Below are positions 15,804-23,563 of a DNA stretch of 64,000 nucleotides, in pieces. The translations under genes were made by a program, and so were the position numbers. This DNA is from DASYKT01 sp963718105 (GTDB taxonomy: Bacteria > Acidobacteriota > Blastocatellia > Pyrinomonadales > Pyrinomonadaceae), in NCBI GenBank assembly GCA_963718105.1, contig OY970352.1, positions 186,001 to 250,000 on the forward strand, given 5' to 3'. The notes under the pieces are model-generated. The model saw nothing but the letters and a program-made list of their open reading frames with translations, was not told where the DNA came from and made no database searches. How positions within the stretch are numbered: the stretch's first letter is position 1; each line of letters begins with the position of its first letter.

Positions 15804-17333
15804 CTATTTCAACACCAGTTCGCACCCGAACGCCTGTTCGAACATATCTTTTTTCTTTTCGATGGCCTCGTATTCGCTTTCGCAATTTTCGTCGCTGACG
15901 AGTTTTAAGGTCAGGCTGCCGTTCTTTTGCGCGAATTTTATCTCGCGGACTCGGCTTTCGTAACCGCGGTCGAGCGCGTCGGCCAGGCGCAGGATCGCGC
16001 CGAGCTTCCAGACGACACTTTGCTCTTTCTCCGTCAGCGCCATAAACTCCGGGTGCTTTTCCTTGGGCGAAGAACTGCGGTGATAGCGCGCGATGTTGGC
16101 GATGATATTTTTTTCGGCCTCGGAAAATCCGGTCATTTCCGAATTCTTGATCAGGTAGTAGGAATGTTTGTGGTGCGCTTCGTGGGCGATGTGATAGCCG
16201 ATGTCGTGCAGCAGCGCGGCGGCGGCAAGCAGTGTACGCTGGTGGCGCTTGAAGCTGTAAATGGAGGTGAGCGAATCGAAAATTTTCTCAGCCAGCGCGG
16301 CCACCTGCAGCGCATGATTTTCTTCGTAACCAAAGCGCCGCCCGACGGCGAAAACGCCGCGCAGGTTAGGATCGGCCACGTCCGGCACCGGCGGCAAAGA
16401 TTCCGTCTCGACCTCGCGCAGGTAATCGATGATCACGCCTTCGCGCAGGGAAAATTCGCACGGGGTGACCGATTTTATCTTGAGCGCTTCCATCACGCCT
16501 TCCAGTATCTGCCCGCCGGCCACCAAAATCTCCGCCCGCTGCGGGCTGATGGTCGGCAGTTTTGCACGCTCCGCATTGACCAGCCGCGCGGTCAACTGGT
16601 TAAACCCGGCGAGCCTTTTCAAGGAAATATCGGGCCTGGTTTTGGCGGCCGGTTCGTCCTGAAAATTCAGGCTGGCGTAAAGCGCGAGCACCGTGCCGGA
16701 GGTGCCGCTGGAAATTTCCCACTTTTCTCCCTTTAGTTCTCTTACCGGACGTTCGAGCGCGGAGCGTATTTCAGCCCGCAGTTTTTTTATCTCTTTTGGA
16801 GTAGGCGGATCGTGGCCGAGAAATCGTTCGGTCAATCCGACCGAGCCCAGTTTCATGGAAAAAAGTTTGCGCGGCTGGCCATCCTGCATCAGTGAAAGTT
16901 CGGTCGAACCGCCGCCGATGTCGATGTTTAGCAGGGAACCGGCCGATGTTTGGAAATTTTGCGCTGTAGCGATACCGATCAGGCGCGCTTCCTCTATCGC
17001 GGAAAGCACATCGACCCGTAAACCGGTGCTTTTTCGGACGGCTAACCGAAATTCGCGGGAATTTTCGGCTTCGCGGACGGCGGCAGTGGCCACGACGATA
17101 ATGAGTTCGGCACCGCGGGTCTTAGCGATATCGCGGAAGCGGGTGATCGCCTGAATGCTTTGGCTGATGGCCTCTTCGGAAAGAATATGGCGCTGCAGGG
17201 TCTCGTTGCCGAGCCTGAGAAGCTCTTTTTCGCGGCCGATTATGGTGAACGAATCGCTGGCGGCGGCTTCCGTCACGGCGAGTTTTATCGAGTTTGAACC
17301 TATGTCGATGGCTGCGAGTCGTTGCGTTTTCAT
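15804..17333 (-). CDS. ppx: Exopolyphosphatase / pppGpp phosphohydrolase (Ppx/GppA) with HD domain
   Basis: The 509-residue protein has the two ASKHA-type domains of Ppx/GppA: AAIDIGSNSIKLAV at 7-20 (phosphate-1 motif), VATAAVREAENS near 85-97, and DIGGGSTELS near 137-146 (phosphate-2). The C-terminal about 190 residues form an HD-type domain with LLHDIGYHIAHEAHHKHSYYLI, as in long Ppx proteins. It removes terminal phosphate from polyphosphate or pppGpp. It is convergent with PPK2, so polyP synthesis or use and breakdown are neighbours. The choice between Ppx and GppA activity is open. Confidence 0.92.
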   Translation of the reverse strand: MKTQRLAAIDIGSNSIKLAVTEAAASDSFTIIGREKELLRLGNETLQRHILSEEAISQSIQAITRFRDIAKTRGAELIIVVATAAVREAENSREFRLAVRKSTGLRVDVLSAIEEARLIGIATAQNFQTSAGSLLNIDIGGGSTELSLMQDGQPRKLFSMKLGSVGLTERFLGHDPPTPKEIKKLRAEIRSALERPVRELKGEKWEISSGTSGTVLALYASLNFQDEPAAKTRPDISLKRLAGFNQLTARLVNAERAKLPTISPQRAEILVAGGQILEGVMEALKIKSVTPCEFSLREGVIIDYLREVETESLPPVPDVADPNLRGVFAVGRRFGYEENHALQVAALAEKIFDSLTSIYSFKRHQRTLLAAAALLHDIGYHIAHEAHHKHSYYLIKNSEMTGFSEAEKNIIANIARYHRSSSPKEKHPEFMALTEKEQSVVWKLGAILRLADALDRGYESRVREIKFAQKNGSLTLKLVSDENCESEYEAIEKKKDMFEQAFGCELVLK

Positions 17334-17385
17334 TGCTGAGTTGTGAAAATTATAATATCAGATAAACGACGAAAGAAAATTTGAG

Positions 17386-17886
17386 ATGAAAGTAACCAAC
17401 ATAATGACCGCCGATCCGGGCTTTTGCTTCGCGGTCGACACTCTGACCAAAGCGGCCTCGATAATGTGGCAGCGCGATTGCGGCGCCGTGCCGGTTCTCG
17501 ATGCCGGCAACAAAGTTATCGGTGTGGTTACGGACCGGGACATTTGCATCGCGGTTACGAGCCGCGACCGGCGGGCGTCTGAAATAATGGCCGGTGAATT
17601 GTGCGGCGGCAATGTTCTTACCTGCTCGCCAAATGATGAACTCAAAAAAGCCTTAAAACTGCTGCGCAAAAATCAGCTTCGCCGCCTTCCGGTGGTTGAT
17701 GGCGACGGCCTGTTGGTTGGCATCATAACGCTCGCGGATATAGTGAATGCCGCGGGCGCGAAAAAGAAACCTAAAGACCTATCTCCCCAAAAAGTCTTCT
17801 CGCTGTTTGAAGCAGTGAGTAAAAAACCGCCTATCCTGCTTCTGGAGGTCAGTCCGGAAGAAGAAGAGACGACAATTGAAACTTGA
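17386..17886 (+). CDS. CBS-pair domain protein
   Basis: A 166-residue protein made of two CBS domains (about 1-60 and 72-125): MTADPGFCFAVDTLTKAASIM, GVVTDRDICIAVTSR, then the second pair with LRRLPVVDGDGLLVGIITLADI. CBS pairs bind adenine nucleotides and act as sensors. The tail (126-166) is charged and ends EEEETTIET. It starts 52 bp from the divergent Ppx gene and precedes the SixA-like gene by 89 bp. Whether it controls polyP or phosphate metabolism is only suggested by location. Confidence 0.88.
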   Translation: MKVTNIMTADPGFCFAVDTLTKAASIMWQRDCGAVPVLDAGNKVIGVVTDRDICIAVTSRDRRASEIMAGELCGGNVLTCSPNDELKKALKLLRKNQLRRLPVVDGDGLLVGIITLADIVNAAGAKKKPKDLSPQKVFSLFEAVSKKPPILLLEVSPEEEETTIET

Positions 17887-17975
17887 TCTTTTTTACCTCG
17901 GCTTTGACGCATTTCTTTTTTAGCTTCTTTTTTAAGCGTCTTTAAGCTCGGGCTGTGCTTTAAGGGGAAAAATTC

Positions 17976-18479
17976 GTGAAAACACTTTTACTTTTACGCC
18001 ACGCTAAATCGAGCTGGGACGACACCAGCCTGTCCGATTTCGAACGCCCGTTAAACCCGCGCGGGATGCAGACCGCGCCCTTTATCGGAGAATTGATCGC
18101 GGAAAAGGGATGGCAGCCGGACCTGGTCCTGAGCTCGCCGGCGGAGCGCGCCAAACAAACTTCCTTGCTCGCTAAAGAAGCGGGCCGCTTAAAGGCCGAT
18201 ATCCAATTCGACGAGAAAATATACGAGGCGAGCCATTTTCAATTGCTCGAAGTACTGGGAGGGATCTCCGCCCCGGCCGGTACGGTCTTGCTGGTGGGCC
18301 ACAATCCCGGTATGGAAGGTCTTCTCGGTTTGCTGACCGGCGAGATGCACAGCATACCCACCGCCGGGCTGATCAGAATATCGCTGAACATCGATTCCTG
18401 GGACCAGATCGAACGCGACCGCGGCAAGCTGGAAGAATTTATCAAGCCGAAAGAAGAAATGAATTCTACCGGGGCGTAA
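17976..18479 (+). CDS. sixA: SixA-type phosphohistidine phosphatase (histidine phosphatase superfamily)
   Basis: The 167-residue protein begins MKTLLLLRHAKSSWDD, with the catalytic RHA(K) motif of the SixA branch, followed by DFERPLNPRG and LSSPAERAKQT (second Arg). The second catalytic His is in LVGHNPGMEGL. SixA enzymes remove phosphate from phosphohistidine in HPt domains or the PTS. The length is normal for the family. GAAAAATTC precedes the GTG/ATG region; the start at 17976 is a GTG in frame with the conserved N-terminus. It lies between a CBS protein and phoU, suggesting a possible link to phosphorelay control in this island. Confidence 0.88.
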   Translation: MKTLLLLRHAKSSWDDTSLSDFERPLNPRGMQTAPFIGELIAEKGWQPDLVLSSPAERAKQTSLLAKEAGRLKADIQFDEKIYEASHFQLLEVLGGISAPAGTVLLVGHNPGMEGLLGLLTGEMHSIPTAGLIRISLNIDSWDQIERDRGKLEEFIKPKEEMNSTGA

Positions 18480-18482
18480 AGC

Positions 18483-18570
18483 CGCGGGCTTTCGCCGCCC
18501 GGCTAATATCCCGGATGCCTTCGGCATCAAAGCCCGAAACCCCTCGCTACCGCTTCGGGTTCTGACCTCG
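18483..18570. repeat. Composite hairpin element after sixA
   Basis: Three nested or adjacent inverted repeats: CGGGCTTT (18485-18492) with AAAGCCCG (18529-18536); GATGCC-TTC-GGCATC (18514-18528); and CCCGAA with TTCGGG (18533-18559). The right end GGTTCTGACCTCG is shared with family A elements. It probably ends the sixA transcript, though no T-run follows. Confidence 0.65.
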
Positions 18571-18612
18571 TACCCGTACTACGTTCTCCGCCGCCGCTAC
18601 CTTGTTACAGAA

Positions 18613-18651
18613 TTAACATTTATTTAACATCCCGGTCATTCCTTTTTAACA
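18613..18651 (+). promoter_or_regulatory. Pho-box-like direct repeat array upstream of phoU
   Basis: TTAACA occurs at 18613-18618, 18624-18629 and 18646-18651, that is, at 11-bp phase (0, 11, 33). The missing 22 position reads GTCATT, which resembles the GTCAT core of enterobacterial Pho boxes. TTAACA-N5-TTAACA is the arrangement known for Bacillus PhoP sites. It lies 127 bp before the chosen phoU start, so PhoB-type autoregulation of phoU-phoB(-phoR) is likely. Confidence 0.72.
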
Positions 18652-18777
18652 TCAGCAAGCCATCTTATTTTTTACACTCATCAATAATTTTTTGAATTTC
18701 TCTCTGGCCGGTTTTGAGCGTTAGCAGTGTAATATCCACCCTTTGGTTATTTGAAACTTTGGTCTAAAGTCTTAGAT

Positions 18778-19443
18778 ATGGAACACAAAGACGCAATTTT
18801 AGCACGCGAATTAGATATTTTACGTGACCGGCTGCTGCTGATGGGCGGAGAAGCGGAGCTCGCTTTGCAGCGCGCGATCAACGCACTGGTCCATCGCGAC
18901 AGCGATCTGGCGCAGCAAGTGCTGGAGCACGATAAGACCATTGACGATATGGAAGTCGAGATCGACCGGCTGAGTATGGATATTTTGGCGCTGCGGCGGC
19001 CGGCGGCGCGCGATCTGCGGGCGGTCATTTCCATCTCAAAGATCACGCCCGTGCTGGAACGCATCGCCGATCACGCCGCCAACATCGCGCGGGTCGCGGT
19101 CGAGCTCAATGACGAGCCTGAGGTCAAAACATTCGGAGAACTGCCCGTAATGGCGGAAAAAGCCTCGGAAATGCTGCGTGAAGCGCTGGATGCATTTACT
19201 TCGAATGACGCGGAAAGCGCGCGGGGGATCAAAGCACGCGATGCTGAGATCAACGAGATCTATGAGCGGCAGTTCAAAGAATTTATGGAGTCGATGTCGC
19301 AGGAAGCCGAATACAGTACCAGGTTGGCGCGGCTTTTATTTATCACTAAACATCTCGAACGGATCGGCGATTACGTCAAAGATATTTGCGAGGTGACGGT
19401 GTATATGAAGGAAGCAGTTTCCATTAAGCACCTTAAAGATTAA
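18778..19443 (+). CDS. phoU: Phosphate-signalling protein PhoU
   Basis: A 221-residue all-helical protein with two PhoU repeats: residues about 8-95 contain LRDRLLLMGG, DKTIDDMEVEID and RRPAARDLRAVI; residues about 110-215 repeat this with ARDAEINEIYE and a closing LARLLFITKHLERIGDYVKDI. The two metal-binding E/DxxxD-type motifs are present. PhoU restrains PhoR signalling and Pst uptake. The start is the ATG at 18778; a TTG 27 bp upstream would add nine residues not typical for the family. No pst genes are adjacent. It is followed 33 bp later by the response regulator. Confidence 0.95.
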   Translation: MEHKDAILARELDILRDRLLLMGGEAELALQRAINALVHRDSDLAQQVLEHDKTIDDMEVEIDRLSMDILALRRPAARDLRAVISISKITPVLERIADHAANIARVAVELNDEPEVKTFGELPVMAEKASEMLREALDAFTSNDAESARGIKARDAEINEIYERQFKEFMESMSQEAEYSTRLARLLFITKHLERIGDYVKDICEVTVYMKEAVSIKHLKD

Positions 19444-19476
19444 ACAGCTTAAAGCTTTGCCCCGCGCAAAAAAATT

Positions 19477-20163
19477 ATGCCCGGAAAAATCTTGATCATC
19501 GAGGACGAGGCTGATATAGCCGAAAGCCTGCGCTACAATTTTGAGCGCGAAGGATTAAAAACAGATCTCGCGGAAACCGGCGAGAAGGGGTTAAAGATAG
19601 CGCTCGACCCGAAAGGCGCGCCCTCGCTGGTGATCCTTGACCTGATGCTTCCGGGGATGAACGGGATGGAGATCTGCCGCCGTCTGCGCCGTGAAGGCGC
19701 CACCCGCCGCACACCGATCATAATGCTCACCGCTAAAGCTGCGGAAACGGATAAGATAGCCGGCCTGGAATTGGGCGCGGATGATTACATCGTCAAGCCG
19801 TTTTCTATCAAGGAGGTCGTGGCGAGGGTGCGGGCCGTCCTGCGCAGAGCCGACGAAGGCTCTATCCAGCGTTATGACGATGACAAGCTTTCCATAGATT
19901 TTGCCGATATCCGGGTTGTCTGCCAGGGCGAGCAGGTAAAGCTTACGCGCAAAGAGTTTGCCTTGCTGGAAGCGCTTTCAAAGAGCAGCGGGCGGGTAGT
20001 GACGAGGCAAAATTTGCTCGACAATGTCTGGGGTTATCAATATTTTGGCGACACCAGGACGCTCGACGTGCACATTCGACGCCTGCGGCAAAAACTCGGG
20101 CTGTGCGGTGATTGCATCGAAACGGTGGTAGGAATAGGCTACCGTTTTGTCGGCGCTAAATAA
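19477..20163 (+). CDS. phoB: PhoB-like response regulator (OmpR/PhoB family)
   Basis: The 228-residue protein has an N-terminal receiver domain (1-118). Its acidic pocket is Glu9/Asp10, the phosphoacceptor is Asp55 (VILDLMLPG), and IIMLTAKA and DDYIVKPF supply the Thr and Lys. A C-terminal winged helix (about 130-226) has LTRKEFALLE and RTLDVHIRRLRQKLG. It follows phoU by 33 bp. As the adjacent Pho-box-like array predicts, it would activate phosphate-starvation genes, including this operon. The assignment as PhoB in preference to another OmpR-type regulator rests on phoU and the PhoR-like kinase beside it. Confidence 0.92.
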   Translation: MPGKILIIEDEADIAESLRYNFEREGLKTDLAETGEKGLKIALDPKGAPSLVILDLMLPGMNGMEICRRLRREGATRRTPIIMLTAKAAETDKIAGLELGADDYIVKPFSIKEVVARVRAVLRRADEGSIQRYDDDKLSIDFADIRVVCQGEQVKLTRKEFALLEALSKSSGRVVTRQNLLDNVWGYQYFGDTRTLDVHIRRLRQKLGLCGDCIETVVGIGYRFVGAK

Positions 20164-20177
20164 TGATCGGGATACCG

Positions 20178-20261
20178 TTCGGAATAGATGATAACTGGTA
20201 GATAATAGAGTATAGATCGGATCTTTCAGTTATTATCTATGATCTTTCATCTATTCCGAAT
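20178..20261. repeat. Palindromic intergenic element, family D (copy 1)
   Basis: Outer arms TTCGGAATAGATGATAACTG (20178-20197) and its imperfect inverse (20227-20260, ending CTATTCCGAA) surround a core with TAGATCGGATCT. Copies lie at 41298-41382 and 63932-64000. It is inserted between phoB and phoR, so it may weaken read-through. Confidence 0.85.
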
Positions 20262-20356
20262 GAAATTCCGGCACATGTATCAACACGGCCAATAACACAA
20301 CCAGAGTTTCTGAAGTATAATCATTAGATATTTTTCGATTTTTTGCGGAAACAGCA

Positions 20357-21535
20357 ATGACAGGTTTTCTCCAATTACAGTCTGTTGTTCTTCTGGTCAT
20401 TTTCGGGCTTTTTGTGCTCGCGCTGGCCGGACTCTTGCTTTGGCACCGGCACCGGAAAAAATTGGAGAAAATGCAGGCGGCGGAGAATTCCGATATCCAA
20501 AAAACCTTCGATCCCTCGCGGTCCGAAGTGCTGCTTGAAGTCACCAAAAACCTGCGCGAAGGCATTTTGATCGTCGGCCGTGATATGACCATCGCCTCTT
20601 ACAACGACCAGGCCCAGAATATTATTTCCCGGTTGAACGGTTCGTCGGAACGACGGCGTTTGAGCGAAGCGGTCCGCGACCTTTCGGTCCACGAAGCTTT
20701 CGAAAAAGCGCTGACCGTCGGAGAGTTTTCCGAGGTCAAGCTCGAGAATTTCGGGCCGGAAAGAAAGGCGTTCGATCTGCGGGTGGCGCCACTCGAGATC
20801 GGCGGCGGCAGGCAGGCGATCGGCATCTTTTACGATATTACGGAGCTGGAACGGCTGGAAAAGGTACGCCGTGAATTTCTTTCGAATGTTTCCCACGAAT
20901 TACGCACGCCCCTGACCTCGATCATCGCTTTTGTGGAAACGCTGGAAGACGGCGCTCTGGAAGACGTTGACCACAATCGCCAATTCTTGAACGTTATCCG
21001 CAAAAACGCTCACCGCATGCACCGTTTGATCGACGATATCCTGGAGCTCTCATCTATCGAAGCCGGAAAGATCGCGGTCGAGCCGCGCGACGTCCAGCTT
21101 TTTCCGCTGGTGCGCGAAGTGTCGGTCAACCTGGCGGCCAAAGCGGGAGATAAAAAAGTTAAGATCAAAAATGAGATCAGCCCGGACACGCGCGTCCGCG
21201 CCGATGCTTTCCGTTTGGAACAGATGCTGACCAATCTGCTGGATAACGCCGTGAAATTCAACCGCGAGAAAGGCGAAGTGTCCATCTGCCACGAACGCCA
21301 TAACGGCAGCGATCTGATCCATGTCACCGACACCGGCGAAGGAATCTCCGAGGAACACCTGCCGCGCCTTTTCGAACGCTTTTACCGCACGGACAAGGCC
21401 CGCTCGCGCGATCTGGGCGGAACCGGCCTTGGCCTGGCCATCGTCAAGCATCTCGCCCGGCTGCACGGCGGCGAGGTAACCGTCGTTTCCGAAGCCGAAA
21501 AAGGCTCGGTCTTTACCATCGAACTCCCCCGCTAA
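20357..21535 (+). CDS. phoR: PhoR-like sensor histidine kinase
   Basis: The 392-residue protein has one N-terminal membrane helix (about 8-28), a linker, a PAS-like domain (about 57-162), HisKA with the phospho-accepting His180 in SNVSHELRTPLTS, and a HATPase domain. The ATPase boxes are LLDNAVKFN (N), DTGEGIS (G1), FERFYR (F) and GGTGLGLAIVKHL (G2). One helix plus PAS without an extracytoplasmic domain is the PhoR layout, in which signals arrive through PhoU and the Pst system. It is 193 bp from phoB because of a family D palindrome. TATAAT at 20316-20321 could provide its own promoter. Confidence 0.9.
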   Translation: MTGFLQLQSVVLLVIFGLFVLALAGLLLWHRHRKKLEKMQAAENSDIQKTFDPSRSEVLLEVTKNLREGILIVGRDMTIASYNDQAQNIISRLNGSSERRRLSEAVRDLSVHEAFEKALTVGEFSEVKLENFGPERKAFDLRVAPLEIGGGRQAIGIFYDITELERLEKVRREFLSNVSHELRTPLTSIIAFVETLEDGALEDVDHNRQFLNVIRKNAHRMHRLIDDILELSSIEAGKIAVEPRDVQLFPLVREVSVNLAAKAGDKKVKIKNEISPDTRVRADAFRLEQMLTNLLDNAVKFNREKGEVSICHERHNGSDLIHVTDTGEGISEEHLPRLFERFYRTDKARSRDLGGTGLGLAIVKHLARLHGGEVTVVSEAEKGSVFTIELPR

Positions 21536-21690
21536 AGAAACATCAAATAAGGGTTACCGGCTTTTGTGCAAAAATACCTTCCCTATGCCGTAACAATTTG
21601 GTAAAATTTACTTACCTCAAATTTTATAACCTGGTCAGGCAATACCCCCGAAAAGCCTGTTGAATGTAATAGTTTTAGCTGGAGGAAAAA

Positions 21691-22227
21691 ATGCTTTTCA
21701 CAGTTGGACAAAGGGTCTCATATCCCAATCACGGTGTAGGTACGATCGAAAAGATCGAAGAAAAACAAACTGGAAGCTGCGCCGCCAATTTTTACTCCCT
21801 GCGATTGATGGAAAATAACAGCCTGGTATTCATTCCCGTGGAACGGGCGGAAAATATCGGCGTCCGTCCTGTTATCAGCTCCTATCAGTGCGATAAGGTG
21901 CTGCGTTTTCTATCGGAAGATTTTGAAAATTACGCGCGTGATTGGAAGGAACGTTACCGGACATTTTCGGACAAGATGCAGTCAGGCTGTATTTTTGCCG
22001 CGGCCGAGGTCTTAAAGATACTTTCTTACCTAAGCCGTGAAAAATCACTGTCTTTCCGCGAGCAGAGAATGTTCGACAAAGCCCGTTACCTGGTAGTTTC
22101 GGAGCTGGCCACGGTTTGCCGCCAGCCTGAATGCCGGGTCCAGGCAAAGGTTGAAGATCTTATTCTCAGAGCTTTGGAAAAACATTCAGAAGGAAACATT
22201 CAGGCGATGAGCGCCGCCGTCCACTAG
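21691..22227 (+). CDS. carD: CarD/CdnL family RNA polymerase-binding regulator
   Basis: The 178-residue protein matches CarD/CdnL in length and order. An N-terminal Tudor-like RNA-polymerase interaction domain (1-65) has FTVGQRVSYPNHGVGTIEKI and an all-helical DNA-binding part follows (about 75-170). These proteins stabilise promoter open complexes, typically at rRNA promoters. A strong site (GGAGG at 21680-21684) precedes the ATG. Two bases separate its stop from that of convergent queF, so no terminator can stand between them. The 155-bp leader holds no recognisable riboswitch. Confidence 0.92.
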   Translation: MLFTVGQRVSYPNHGVGTIEKIEEKQTGSCAANFYSLRLMENNSLVFIPVERAENIGVRPVISSYQCDKVLRFLSEDFENYARDWKERYRTFSDKMQSGCIFAAAEVLKILSYLSREKSLSFREQRMFDKARYLVVSELATVCRQPECRVQAKVEDLILRALEKHSEGNIQAMSAAVH

Positions 22228-22229
22228 TT

Positions 22230-22646
22230 TTACTTCTTTTTATAACTTGCCCGAACGACCGTTTTGATATTCCCGCGAATATGAAAATCGCCCTCTATCT
22301 CTACGCTTAGAGGGTCGCAGGCTTTAACAAAGTCTTCCAGGATGATATTTATCACGTGTTCGTGAAATATTTTGATGTCGCGAAACGAGTTTATGTATAA
22401 TTTCATACTTTTTAACTCGATACAGCGTTCGTGAGGAATGTATTCGAGCCGGATGACGGCAAAATCGGGGAAATCCGAGAACGGGCAGATCGCCGTAAAC
22501 TCAGGTATTTCAAAGTTTATGCGCACTTCGCGACCGGGAAACTCATATTGGAACGTATCCAGCGAGTAAAGCTTCATTTCTTCCCGCGGAGTGGAGCGAA
22601 TATCCAGCCCCTGCTGGTTTACCGGTGCGGCCGTTGCTTCTGACAC
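22230..22646 (-). CDS. queF: NADPH-dependent 7-cyano-7-deazaguanine reductase QueF
   Basis: QueF reduces preQ0 to preQ1 in queuosine synthesis. The 138-residue protein is the short YkvM-type form. It has the nucleophile Cys54 and acid Asp61 in FTAICPFSDFPDFA, the ELKSMKLYINSFRD motif (77-90; Glu77 and Ser80 typical), and HEHVIN at 95-100. The start is a GTG (22644-22646) with AAGGAG upstream. No other queuosine gene (queC, queD, queE) is near, and no preQ1 riboswitch is visible upstream. It is convergent with carD. Confidence 0.94.
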   Translation of the reverse strand: MSEATAAPVNQQGLDIRSTPREEMKLYSLDTFQYEFPGREVRINFEIPEFTAICPFSDFPDFAVIRLEYIPHERCIELKSMKLYINSFRDIKIFHEHVINIILEDFVKACDPLSVEIEGDFHIRGNIKTVVRASYKKK

Positions 22647-22929
22647 TAAAAAACTCCTTAAAATCTTAATAAATTAACAGAATTGTAACTTTTATATGCG
22701 ATTTTGACGAATTAATGGTTGTAAAATTCGCGACAAAGTCTAGAATTACATTTATGTCTTAAATTTGTGGAACCTTTCACAGATTTGTGCGTGAAAGCAA
22801 TAGTTTTTTGTAGGAGATAGTGTCTTTAAAGTCGCTGGTTGTAGTTTGAGGTCAGAGTATAGCGCGCTGTAATAAAGTCATGATCGCCTTTGGTTTTTTA
22901 ACTTATGACTGCCAATCAAGGAGGGGAAA

Positions 22930-23328
22930 ATGGCATATCTATCGCATTACGCTAATGACGCTAAGCCGTTGATCCATGAGAGGGTTTTAGCGCAATTGCC
23001 GGTCAGGGCAAAGTGGAAAGATAAACTTACGGGTAAAGAGATCTCGGTGGACGGTATTACCGAAAACATCGGCGAAACCGGGGCTCTGGTAAATTTTCGG
23101 GTCCTTCCGCCGGTCGGCAGCGAAATTTCGCTGCTGGTGATGGACGAGAAAAAGAAACTTATACAGGTTCCCGCAGAAGTAATCCGCGTGGAACGTGACC
23201 CGATGAAACCTTTAGCCGCGCTCACGGTCGTACAAAATATCAAAAAATGGAAGTCAACCGCCGTCAAGGCTGCACAAGCCTGGGTGGCAAAGCGTTTTTT
23301 GGAATATGAAGAAGAGTGGGTTAATTAA
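22930..23328 (+). CDS. PilZ-like domain protein
   Basis: A 132-residue protein with a strong ribosome-binding site (AAGGAGGGG). The core (about 20-110) has the PilZ beta pattern: GITENIGETGALVNF, PPVGSEISLLV and a VIRV strand near the end. A canonical RxxxR motif is not clear; RAKWKD at 26-31 might be a remnant. PilZ proteins bind c-di-GMP, but many copies in this phylum are degenerate. A second PilZ-like gene lies at 48576. The 283 bp upstream show no gene. It is alone, followed by two palindromes. Confidence 0.65.
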   Translation: MAYLSHYANDAKPLIHERVLAQLPVRAKWKDKLTGKEISVDGITENIGETGALVNFRVLPPVGSEISLLVMDEKKKLIQVPAEVIRVERDPMKPLAALTVVQNIKKWKSTAVKAAQAWVAKRFLEYEEEWVN

Positions 23329-23334
23329 GAAGGT

Positions 23335-23409
23335 TTAAGATTTAACCACACAGACACGAAGGACACTAAGTAACTGAAATATTTACTTGGTGTTTTTTGT
23401 GTCTTCGGG
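23335..23409. repeat. Palindromic element, family F (ACACGAAG/CTTCGTGT type)
   Basis: Left ACCACACAGACACGAAGGAC and right TTTTTTGTGTCTTCGG are inverted relative to each other around a short AT-rich centre. Related sequence occurs inside 48051-48227 and in the signal-peptide codons at about 9843-9880. Confidence 0.65.
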
Positions 23410-23440
23410 ACCATAATATTGTTGAAGTCAAAAGCAACGG

Positions 23441-23546
23441 GTCAGAACCGGGAACGCAGTGACCGGGTAAATGAGCGCAGCGAATAAACTTATAAGCATC
23501 TAAAACAGTCGTATAAGAACCCGGTCACTGCGTTCCTGGTTCTGAC
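23441..23546. repeat. Palindromic intergenic element, family A (best copy)
   Basis: Arms 23441-23466 and 23521-23546 are inverted with one mismatch over 26 bp (GTCAGAACCGGGAACG then CAGTGACCGG). The 54-bp centre includes a short GAGCGCAGCGAATAA segment. It lies between the convergent PilZ and ctaA genes. Confidence 0.9.
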
Positions 23547-23563
23547 CTCATCACGATAGTCGT

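Noticed and set aside
22647..22929. preQ1 riboswitch controlling queF
   Set aside because: No stem with the characteristic C-rich loop and A-rich tail could be found upstream of the GTG start.
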